Source: Paenibacillus macerans (GTDB lineage: Bacteria > Bacillota > Bacilli > Paenibacillales > Paenibacillaceae). Taken from it: 64,000 nucleotides of DNA. The notes under the pieces were generated by a model. It was not told where the DNA came from, did not search any database, and was given only the letters and a program-made list of their open reading frames with translations. Positions 16,880 through 24,365 of the stretch are shown piece after piece. Location of the stretch: the NCBI RefSeq assembly GCF_900454495.1, contig NZ_UGSI01000001.1, positions 4,900,501 through 4,964,500 of the forward strand, given 5' to 3'. Made by a program: the position numbers and the translations under genes. The stretch's first letter is position 1. The number at the start of each line of letters is the position of its first letter.

Positions 16880-17344
16880 ATGAACAATATGGAGGTTAAG
16901 CCCGAGATGCCCCATAACGCAGACGACAAGGAACTTCGTCCCGCTTCCGGTCCATACCCGGACCAAGTATCGCTTTGGATCGGCCGATTCGCTTCGGAGG
17001 AAGCCCTGGACGAGTATCTTCGGTTTGATTATTCCGATGAAGCCAAGCAGCGCGATCCGCAAATTTGCCGGGATTTCAGAATGGAGTCTTTTGACGAAGA
17101 CTTCCGCGAGGCTTTCCTGGTAGAGACGGATCAAAGCAATTGTGCGAACTGGCTGGAAGGCTGCTCGTATGACGACCAATTAATCTCCCAATTTGAAGCA
17201 TCAGGCTGGCCGGAACCGCCGGAGCTCGAGGGCATGAACGCCGTCATATTATTGTACGATTATAGCTACGACGGAACGGTTCCGGTTGTCCAAAACAGCC
17301 AGTATTCCGTGCGCTTTATCGGCAGGGTAGTTTATGAGGACTAG
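16880..17344 (+). CDS. Imm22-family immunity-like protein
   Basis: 154 residues, acidic. The segments QVSLWIGRFASEEALDEYL, DFRMESFDEDFREAFL and WLEGCSYDDQLISQF match the pattern of Immunity protein 22 (DUF4284), which normally protects against polymorphic toxins. No toxin gene lies beside it. Start may be 16880 or the ATG at 16907, which has GGAGG 11 bases upstream. Its stop overlaps the stop of the convergent MFS gene by four bases. An orphan immunity protein may act against neighbours' toxins; inferred. Confidence 0.65.
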   Translation: MNNMEVKPEMPHNADDKELRPASGPYPDQVSLWIGRFASEEALDEYLRFDYSDEAKQRDPQICRDFRMESFDEDFREAFLVETDQSNCANWLEGCSYDDQLISQFEASGWPEPPELEGMNAVILLYDYSYDGTVPVVQNSQYSVRFIGRVVYED

Positions 17345-18558
17345 GAGTGATCCTTTCTCTCCTGTATCCCCTGTCCCTTGCGAATCAATGCCGAACACAA
17401 CAAGGCGAGCGAAAGAAGGCCGGCAAACACTTGAAAAGGTAAAGAAGCGTGATTCATCCCCAACAAATTGGCCGTAAGAATCGGACCCGCACTCGCTCCA
17501 GCGAATAAAACAAAAGTATACAAGGATGTCGCAACCCCTCTGTTCCCGCTCCCGATTTCCCCGATCAGCGAAATCAGCGCAGGCACGATCACGGCAATGC
17601 CGGCCACAAACAGGATGCTCATTACGGCATAAACTACCGCCGACTGAACAAAAGACATCATCACCAATGCCGCGATCGAGCAAACGAGTCCGGTGCGGAG
17701 CACAGGCAGCATGCCCCATTTTCGGCATATTCGCCCGGCAAAGAAGGAAAGAAACATCCCGATCATGCCCAGCGAGCGCACGCCCAGAACCTCCATCTCG
17801 CTCAGCGAATACGGCGGTTGGCCGAGCAAGGCGCCCATCGCGCTGTACATGCCCACAAAGCAGAGCAGAATCGTCACGGTAATGCCATAACATAACAAAA
17901 GATTTCGATTTGACAGCACCGCGTACCAGCGGCGATCCTGCCCAACCCGGCCCTGCCGCGCCTGTTCCGCCGGAACCGGCGGCAGCCACACGATCACAAG
18001 GCATAATAGCGCAGCATAACCTGCCGCCAGCAGCCTAAACACCCAAGGCCATTCCAGCAGCGCGGCAAGCGAGCTCGCCCAGACCTGCCCAAAGATCCCC
18101 GCCATTAAAAAGCCCGAGCTAATAAATCCTATAGCCGTCACTCTTTGCTCCACGGGAAAAACTTCTCCCGCATAAGTTAAGGCCACGGGCGAAAATGTCG
18201 CGGCCGCCGCCCCCTGCAAACATCGCAACGCGATCAATCCTCCAAAGCTCCCCGCAAACCCCAGACACGCGGTGGCCAGAACCAGAACGCCAAGCCCCGC
18301 AACGATTACCCTTTTTCGGCCAAGCCGGTTCGATAAAGGGCCATAGACCAGACACCCGGCGGCAAAAAACAAGGAAAAAGCGCTCCCCGCCAAAGCCGAT
18401 TCACTTGTCCCGACGTGAAATGCACCGGCAAACACGGGAAGAAGGGGGACCGTAACATATAAGGAAGACAGGATGAGCAAGGCGGCCCCAAATAACAGCC
18501 ACCGGATCAGCGGGTAATTGTTGTGAACCCATGGCGGGTTATCCATTTTAGTTTTCAT
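17341..18558 (-). CDS. MFS transporter (drug/metabolite efflux type)
   Basis: 405 residues with 12 hydrophobic segments. The loop between helices 2 and 3 has the MFS signature GPLSNRLGRKRVI, and IALRCLQGAAAATFSPVAL resembles the helix 4-5 region of efflux members (14/12-TMS DHA types). Strong AGGAG site 4 bases before ATG. Transcribed divergently from the GntR-family regulator. A palindrome at 18597-18610, 39 bases upstream of the start, is the exact reverse complement of one at 19519, suggesting control by that regulator. Substrate unknown; the neighbouring base permease hints at nucleobase-like compounds. Confidence 0.85.
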   Translation of the reverse strand: MKTKMDNPPWVHNNYPLIRWLLFGAALLILSSLYVTVPLLPVFAGAFHVGTSESALAGSAFSLFFAAGCLVYGPLSNRLGRKRVIVAGLGVLVLATACLGFAGSFGGLIALRCLQGAAAATFSPVALTYAGEVFPVEQRVTAIGFISSGFLMAGIFGQVWASSLAALLEWPWVFRLLAAGYAALLCLVIVWLPPVPAEQARQGRVGQDRRWYAVLSNRNLLLCYGITVTILLCFVGMYSAMGALLGQPPYSLSEMEVLGVRSLGMIGMFLSFFAGRICRKWGMLPVLRTGLVCSIAALVMMSFVQSAVVYAVMSILFVAGIAVIVPALISLIGEIGSGNRGVATSLYTFVLFAGASAGPILTANLLGMNHASLPFQVFAGLLSLALLCSALIRKGQGIQERKDHS

Positions 18559-18596
18559 AGGTGCTCCTATTTTTCAAAAATAATGAAAATGAGTAG

Positions 18597-18610
18597 ATCA
18601 TCAGATGTTT
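18597..18610 (-). promoter_or_regulatory. Candidate GntR-regulator operator, MFS side
   Basis: ATCATCAGATGTTT, the exact reverse complement of AAACATCTGATGAT at 19519-19532. The core CATCnGATG is palindromic. It lies in the MFS leader/promoter zone. Confidence 0.6.
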
Positions 18611-18701
18611 GATCGTGGGATCGTAATTAAGAATACGCCCGTTTTAGAGTTCATGTCAAGGATATTATGTTAGGTTATATGACATAAATACAAAAAAGTT
18701 C

Positions 18702-18730
18702 TTGTGTTTCGACATTTTTCCGCATATAAT
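18702..18730 (+). promoter_or_regulatory. Sigma-A promoter of the GntR-family regulator
   Basis: TTGTGT (18702-18707) and TATAAT (18725-18730) separated by 17 bases, about 80 bases before the predicted start of the regulator. Confidence 0.65.
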
Positions 18731-18808
18731 GTGAACCAACAAATGAAAATGAGCAGTAAAAATTTCATTTCGTGTGATATTATATAACATAATAGGAGGT
18801 GGCACATC

Positions 18809-19528
18809 ATTACTTACACCGAATTCAAAGCCATACCCCGGCGAAAATTGGTCGATGAAGTGTTGGATCAAATGCAAACGCTCATCCGGTCAGGCCGTTA
18901 CAAAAGCGGGGACAAACTGCCGCCGGAACCCGAATTGATGAAGCTGCTCGCGGTAGGAAGATCCACCGTCAGGGAGGCGGTCAAGGTGCTGACGCATGCC
19001 GGTCTGCTGGAAGTGCGCCAAGGAGACGGAACCTATATTCGCGCCTCTTCCGCAGGACTTGCCGCGGTAAGCCAAACCCTAACTCCGAAGAACTACGCTC
19101 ATATACTTGAGGCGCGCAGGATTCTCGAAATCGAAGTAACCGGGCTGGCCGCCTTAAGAAGGACGAATGCGGATCTTGAAGCGATGCGCTCTTTTCTGGA
19201 TCAACGGAACGAAGCTTTGGAGAAGGGCCGGTACGCGGAATACGTTGAAGCGGATATTTCCTTTCACATCGCGGTAGCCCAGGCCGGCAAAAATGAAGTG
19301 CTGCTGGAAATGTATAAGGTCGTGGCCGAAAGCTTGAAGGAAATGCTCAGCCAATTGCTTCTGGACACACGGCAGTACGAAGATAACACGGTTTACCATG
19401 ATGCGGTTTATGCCGCCATTGAAGCGGGAAATAGCGATGAAGCCAGAAAATCCGCCATCCAAAATCTCGACGCGGTCCATCGCTCACGTGTTCCCTTGCT
19501 CTCAAGTTTACCATTTCTAAACATCTGA
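18809..19528 (+). CDS. FadR/GntR-family transcriptional regulator (probable ATT start)
   Basis: About 239 residues. Winged-helix region: SGRYKSGDKLPPEPELMKLL then VGRSTVREAVKVLTHAGLLE; the C-terminal half is an FCD ligand domain (LEARRILEIEVTGLAAL, FHIAVAQAGKNEVLLEMY). The DNA-binding homology begins upstream of the first standard start (TTG 18848), which has no ribosome binding site. A consensus AGGAGGT at 18794-18800 sits 8 bases before ATT at 18809, giving N-terminus (M)TYTEFKAIPRRKLVDEV. This makes ATT the likely start. It is followed by a nucleobase permease and a hydrolase and faces an MFS gene; shared palindromes suggest it controls them. Confidence 0.8.
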   Translation: MTYTEFKAIPRRKLVDEVLDQMQTLIRSGRYKSGDKLPPEPELMKLLAVGRSTVREAVKVLTHAGLLEVRQGDGTYIRASSAGLAAVSQTLTPKNYAHILEARRILEIEVTGLAALRRTNADLEAMRSFLDQRNEALEKGRYAEYVEADISFHIAVAQAGKNEVLLEMYKVVAESLKEMLSQLLLDTRQYEDNTVYHDAVYAAIEAGNSDEARKSAIQNLDAVHRSRVPLLSSLPFLNI

Positions 19529-19561
19529 TGATCTCTTCTTTAACTGTAAACATCCGATGAT
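19519..19561 (+). promoter_or_regulatory. Two candidate operators upstream of the NCS2 permease
   Basis: AAACATCTGATGAT (19519-19532) and AAACATCCGATGAT (19548-19561), 29 bases apart; the first overlaps the stop codon of the regulator gene. They match the inverted copy at 18597. Spacing near three helical turns would allow two dimers on one face. Confidence 0.65.
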
Positions 19562-19604
19562 ATGTTGAATGCTCTGCTCGAAAATATAATTTGGGTGAAC
19601 AGCT

Positions 19605-20972
19605 ATGAATCATGAGCACGAGAATAACGAAACTTTGCACGTCGGCATCGAGGACAAGCTCTCCACCGGCGCCAACCTGACCTACGGTTTTCAGCATCTG
19701 CTGGCGCTTACGGGCATTTTTCTTTTCCCGGTATTAATCGGCCAGGCTTTGCATCTGGAGTTCCAAACGATCGGTTATTTGATTCAAGCTTGTTTCTTGA
19801 CGACCGGGCTCGTGACGATTCTGCAATCGGGAAAAATGCTGCGGCTCCCCGTCGTGCAAGGGCCGACCGCCGCGTTTTTCGTGGCCGTGCTTTCCGCAAG
19901 CGCCAGCGTCGGATTGGGAACGGCCTTCGGATCGATGGCGGTGGCGGGCGTCATTTTTATGCTTCTGGCCCTTCCGATCCGCAAATTCGGCCTAATCGGC
20001 CATATCAACAAATTCATCGCCCCGCCGATCGTTTATGGCACGCTGCTGATCATCATCGGTGCGCAGCTCGCCGATATCGGCCTTAAAAATTGGTTCGGCA
20101 GCGCGAATATAGGCGTCAATTTCGCCGCTTCCATCGTCACGGTCGTCTGCGTGCTCGCCCTTATGATTTTTGGCGGCAACACGATCCTGCGCCGGGGCGC
20201 ACTCCTGTGGGGGATTATTGCCGGAACCTTGTTTTTCGCAGTGTTCGGCAGCGTCGATTTCTCGGCGGTAGCCACGGCCGGCTGGTTCCGTTTGCCGGAA
20301 GTTTTCCCGTTTGGCTTCGGCGTTTCCATCCCCGTCGTTATTCTCATGCTGCTGGCTTTCCTGCAGGCTTCCGCGGAGGCGGTAGGCATGTATACCCTGC
20401 TGACCAAATGGGGGAACCAAGAGCTCGACAGCACCCGGGTTAACCGCGGTTTGTTCGGTGAATTTCTCGGCTGTACCCTGGGCGCTGTCTTTGGCGGGCT
20501 GGGCACGACCTCTTACCCGGAAAACATCGGCATCGTCCGCGTCTCGGGCATCGGCAGCCGCTATGTCACCATGACCGCCGGCATCATGGCCGTGATTTTA
20601 GGCCTCATTCCCAAAGTCGGCTTGTTTATCGCCTCCCTGCCCAGCGCCGTTTTATCCGCGGCCTCCACGATTTTGTTCGGCATTATCGCCATCAGCGGGA
20701 TTCAAATGGTCAGCAAGGTCAAGTGGGATGAACTGAATCTCGCCGTCGCCGGCTCCTCCTTTATTATCTCGCTGGGGACGATGTACTTGCCCGCCGAGCT
20801 CACGGCCGGCTTGCCGCTGGCTATCCAGAGCGTCGTCACCCAGCCGATGCTGGTAGGTGTAGTTATGCTGATCGTTTTAAACACGGTGGTTAATGTATGG
20901 ATTCGTCCTGCGCTCGAACGGCGGGCGTCGGGGGGCGGTTCACAGGACTCCATTCCTACAGAGGCCGCCTGA
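19605..20972 (+). CDS. NCS2-family uracil/xanthine permease
   Basis: 455 residues with about 12-14 hydrophobic segments. Family marks: YGFQHLLALTGIFLFPVLIG at the start, VVQGPTAAFFV, and the substrate-site region LLAFLQASAEAVGMY followed by GCTLGAVFGGLGTTSYPENIG, where the Glu and TSYPENIG parallel the purine/pyrimidine site. The family moves uracil, xanthine, urate or related bases with protons. It lies between two copies of the candidate GntR operator and an isochorismatase-type hydrolase, suggesting uptake and breakdown of a nucleobase-like compound. The exact base cannot be told. Confidence 0.88.
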   Translation: MNHEHENNETLHVGIEDKLSTGANLTYGFQHLLALTGIFLFPVLIGQALHLEFQTIGYLIQACFLTTGLVTILQSGKMLRLPVVQGPTAAFFVAVLSASASVGLGTAFGSMAVAGVIFMLLALPIRKFGLIGHINKFIAPPIVYGTLLIIIGAQLADIGLKNWFGSANIGVNFAASIVTVVCVLALMIFGGNTILRRGALLWGIIAGTLFFAVFGSVDFSAVATAGWFRLPEVFPFGFGVSIPVVILMLLAFLQASAEAVGMYTLLTKWGNQELDSTRVNRGLFGEFLGCTLGAVFGGLGTTSYPENIGIVRVSGIGSRYVTMTAGIMAVILGLIPKVGLFIASLPSAVLSAASTILFGIIAISGIQMVSKVKWDELNLAVAGSSFIISLGTMYLPAELTAGLPLAIQSVVTQPMLVGVVMLIVLNTVVNVWIRPALERRASGGGSQDSIPTEAA

Positions 20973-21013
20973 CGCGGCATATTCATTCCGACTTATAAGG
21001 AGAGTGTTTCTAT

Positions 21014-21682
21014 ATGAGCTTGAAAAACAAAGTAAAATGGGAGATTGATCCCGCGAGAACGGCCGTTATCGTAGTGGATATGCAAAACGTGTTCTGCAAA
21101 CCGGACGGAGCGCTGTATGTGCCGCGGACCGCAGGGATCGTCGACAACATCCGCCATCTCACCGGCGCGGCCAGAACAGCGGGCATGCCCGTGATCTACC
21201 TGCGCCATATCGTCCGGGGCGACGGCAGCGACACCGGAAGAATGAAAGATATGTATCCGAATATGTATCCGAATGTGAACGAGATCCTGAAACGCGGCAC
21301 CCCCGGCGTGGAAATTATTGAAGAATTAACCCCGCTCGCCCAGGATATTATCGTCGACAAGCTGTTTTACAGCGGTTTTCACGATACCGATTTGGATACG
21401 GTCCTGCGGGCAAAAGATATTAACACGATCATCATCTGCGGCACCGTGACCAACGTGTGCTGCGAAACGACCGTCAGAGACGGCGCGCACCGGGAATATA
21501 AAGTGATCTTTCTGAGCGACGCGAACGCGCCTATGGATTACCCGGACATGGGCTGGGGGGATATTTCCGCCGAGGAAATCCAGCGCGTAACGCTGACCGT
21601 TATCGCTTACGAATTCGGTCAAGTCAGTTCAACCGCCGAAGTCCTTAACGAAATTCACACGAAAACAAAAGCGGCCCGCTGA
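21014..21682 (+). CDS. Isochorismatase-family cysteine hydrolase (RutB/biuret-hydrolase-like)
   Basis: 222 residues. Catalytic triad candidates: Asp in VIVVDMQNVFC (~residue 23), Lys in VDKLFYSGFHDT (~115) and Cys in GTVTNVCCETTVRDG (~151). This pattern and length fit RutB (ureidoacrylate hydrolase), biuret hydrolase and related amidohydrolases. AAGGAGAG precedes the ATG. It is 41 bases after the permease gene, so co-transcription is likely. Together with the permease it suggests release of ammonia from a pyrimidine or triazine breakdown product. RutA/C/D homologues are absent, so classical Rut pyrimidine degradation is not supported here. Confidence 0.85.
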   Translation: MSLKNKVKWEIDPARTAVIVVDMQNVFCKPDGALYVPRTAGIVDNIRHLTGAARTAGMPVIYLRHIVRGDGSDTGRMKDMYPNMYPNVNEILKRGTPGVEIIEELTPLAQDIIVDKLFYSGFHDTDLDTVLRAKDINTIIICGTVTNVCCETTVRDGAHREYKVIFLSDANAPMDYPDMGWGDISAEEIQRVTLTVIAYEFGQVSSTAEVLNEIHTKTKAAR

Positions 21683-21783
21683 TGGGAATCAGGGGCTTTC
21701 AATCTTAACACAACAAATGCATTCATCCGGCAGGGTGAGTGCTTTTTTATTTTTCGCCGCCTTCTACGCTCATAACTTCCCCT

Positions 21784-22466
21784 TCACGCCTTCCCCCGCG
21801 GCAGCTTGCCGGCATATCTCGCCCGCAGCTCGCCCAGATATTCCAGCTTGGACAGCACTTTTTCCTTATTAAACAGGCCGATGCTCAAAATCATCTGTTC
21901 GATCAACAACAGCGGCGTGACCATGGAGTGGAATTCTCCCATTTCGCCCCGGCTGACGTAAAAAGCCGCCTCCACCTGGGCCCCGTACCGGAACTCCTCG
22001 CGATCCGTGATCATCACGGCTGAGCAGCCCACCCGCTGTACGCAATCCAGGATTACCTCGGTTTCGGGGAGCAGCCGGGTGAAATTAAACAGCAGCACCA
22101 CGTCCTCCCGCTGCACATGTGCCAGCGACTCCAACAGCTCATGCCCGCTGGCCGCCATCATCCGCACCGACATGCCGAACCGGGACAAGCGGTAAAACAG
22201 CAGGTCCCCCAAAGCCACCGCGGGCCCCGGGGCGTACACGTAAATCCGCCGGGCCCCGGCCATGAGCGAGCCGGCGAGCTTCAGCTCCTCCGGGTCCGCG
22301 TCTGCTCCGCCGTTTCCCGCAAATGGACCAGCGATTGCTCCAGCTTCTGCAGCGGCAATCTGGCCGAATCCATCTGTGAAATCGTCTTTTCCAGCTTCAC
22401 CGCCGGGGTCGTTGACTCCGCGCTCCAAAAAGCTGAAATTATCCCATCTGCGCATGAAAAAAACAA
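21784..22466 (-). pseudogene. RpiR-family regulator remnant (frameshift, N-terminus lost)
   Basis: The 3' frame encodes an SIS sugar-phosphate domain (ARRIYVYAPGPAVALGDLLF, EDVVLLFNFTRLLPETEVIL, SAVMITDREEF). Its linker, LEKTISQMDSARLPLQKLEQ, is in a different frame (22281-22466), so a frameshift lies near 22285-22300. The helix-turn-helix domain expected before the linker is absent. The gene is therefore inactive. No target genes are evident next to it. Confidence 0.7.
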
Positions 22467-22849
22467 GGCACATCAAAATAAGTCGATAGCACAAAAACCA
22501 AAGGAAACCGCTCCGGTTTATTTCTTTTCCAAGGAGAGAGAGCATCCCAAATGCGGATTACAAGTTCAGTCATATCAAAGTTTCGGATAAATAAACAATA
22601 CAAAAAATTGCTGATTTTGTAAAAGTTATGTGCTATGATAACGTAGCGAAAAATATACAGGACAACCCTGTAAACGGTCAGCATCTTCCTAAAAGGCCCT
22701 AGATCTGCGCAAAAAGTGTGAAAAGGAATTTCTTTACATTGAGAAAAAAACGGATTGACTACTATATGAATTTTTGACAAATTTCGACTAACTTTTGTCG
22801 ATTGTGTACCGATATATACAAACTTCAGAAAGGACTGCGAGGTGTCAGC
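22467..22849. other. Leader region of the glutamate symporter pseudogene
   Basis: Non-coding. A 15-base palindrome-like AATTTTTGACAAATT near 22769 has 11 of 15 matches to the CodY motif, which is weak support for CodY control. No stable RNA or repeat recognised. Confidence 0.3.
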
Positions 22850-24117
22850 ATGAAACGGTTCGGGTTAGCCATTCAGATTGTAATCGGTCTATTCCTTGGT
22901 ATTTTGGTAGGTGCTATCTTTTACGGCAATCCTGAGGTGGCGAGCTACTTGCAGCCGATTGGCAACATTTTTATCCGGCTGATTAAAATGATTGTCGTTC
23001 CTACCGTCATCTCCACGTTGATCGTTGGGGTCGCGGGTGTGGGAGACTTCAAAAAGCTGGGGAAGATCGGTGGAAAAACGATATTGTATTTTGAAATCAT
23101 TACCACGATTGCGATTATCGTCGGCCTTGTTGCGGCCAACCTGTTCCAGCCAGGTGTCGGGGTTGACATGACGAATTTGACCAAAACCGATATCCATCAG
23201 TACGTGAAGGCGGCAGAAGCGACGCAAAGCCACAGTTTTGTCGATACCTTTGTCAACATCGTGCCGAATAACGTCTTCGAAGCGATTGTCAAAGGAGACA
23301 TGTTGGCAATCATCTTCTTCTCTGTCCTGTTTGGACTCGGGTTGCTGCAGCTGGAGAAAAGGGCCAGCCTGTACTTCGTTTCTTCCAGGGTGTGGCGGAC
23401 GCCATGTTCTGGGTCGTGAATACGATCATGAAGTTTGCGCCGTTTGGTGTTTTTGCATTGATTGGCGTAACCGTCTCCCAATTCGGTCTTTCTTCGCTCG
23501 TTCCGCTGGGGAAGCTGGTCATTCTCGTACACATAACGATGCTGTTCTTCATTTTGGTTGTACTCGGCGGCGTTGCCCGGATGAGCGGGGTTTCAATCTT
23601 CTCCATCATCAAGATCTTGAAGGACGAGCTGCTCCTGGCCTATTCCACTGCCAGCTCAGAGTCGGTGCTTCCGAAGATCATGGAGAAAATGGAGCGTCTT
23701 GGCTGTCCAAAAGCCATTACATCCTTCGTCATACCGACGGGCTACTCATTCAATCTGGACGGCTCCACGCTCTATCAGGCGCTGGCTGCCCTGTTTATCG
23801 CCCAGATGTATGGCATACACATGCCGATCAGTTCGCAAATTACGCTGATGCTGGTATTGATCGTCACATCGAAAGGGATCGCGGGCGTGCCTGGCGTATC
23901 CTTTGTCGTACTGCTGGCGACCCTTGGCTCCGTCAACATTCCGCTGGAAGGCCTCGCCTTCATCGCCGGAATCGACCGTTTGCTGGATATGGCCCGCACA
24001 GTGGTAAACGTCATTGGCAACTCTCTTGCCTCCGTCGTTATCTCCCGCTGGGAAGGCCAGTTCGACCAGGCAAAAGCAAAAGAATATATCCGTGAAGCCA
24101 CATCCAAAGTGGCGTAA
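22850..24117 (+). pseudogene. gltT: Proton/sodium-glutamate symporter (GltT/GltP-like), single-base frameshift
   Basis: Two overlapping frames together encode one dicarboxylate/amino-acid:cation symporter of ~422 residues. The first (from ATG 22850) covers RLIKMIVVPTVISTLIVGVA and stops at 23419; the second covers FWVVNTIMKFAPFGVFALIG, AYSTASSESVLPKI, PTGYSFNLDGSTLYQALAAL and the tail. Restoring one G in the GGG run near 23340 would join them as GLGVAAAGEKGQPVLRFFQG. All family motifs are intact, so this is either a recent mutation or a sequencing error. It is followed by a terminator at 24127-24165. Confidence 0.85.
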
Positions 24118-24126
24118 ACGAGCAGC

Positions 24127-24165
24127 GGATCCTTCCCTGGAATCGACAGGCGAGGGATCCCTTTT
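24127..24165 (+). terminator. Terminator after glutamate symporter gene
   Basis: GGATCC...GGGATCCC arms around a ~22-base loop region, then TTTTT. The stem is short, so support is moderate. Confidence 0.5.
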
Positions 24166-24322
24166 TGTATCGGCCTTGGTAGGGGTTTACATAGCAGTCT
24201 CTGCAAAATTTTATTAACCCACGGCATAGGACATACGGCGAAAGTTCGGCAGGCGCCACACGACGGGCGCGATCGACAACAGATCCATTCTGCACATGCT
24301 GACGTACGGAGCGAAGCAGAAT

Positions 24323-24360
24323 AAAAGGGCAGGCATTTTTACCAAAATGCCCGCCCTTTT
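24323..24360 (-). terminator. rnr terminator
   Basis: GGGCGGGCATTTT / AAAATGCCTGCCC stem around GGTA with a T run on the minus strand, just after the rnr stop. Confidence 0.9.
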
Positions 24361-24365
24361 TGCGT

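Noticed and set aside
22769..22783. CodY site before the glutamate symporter
   Set aside because: Only 11 of 15 positions match; too weak to annotate as a feature.
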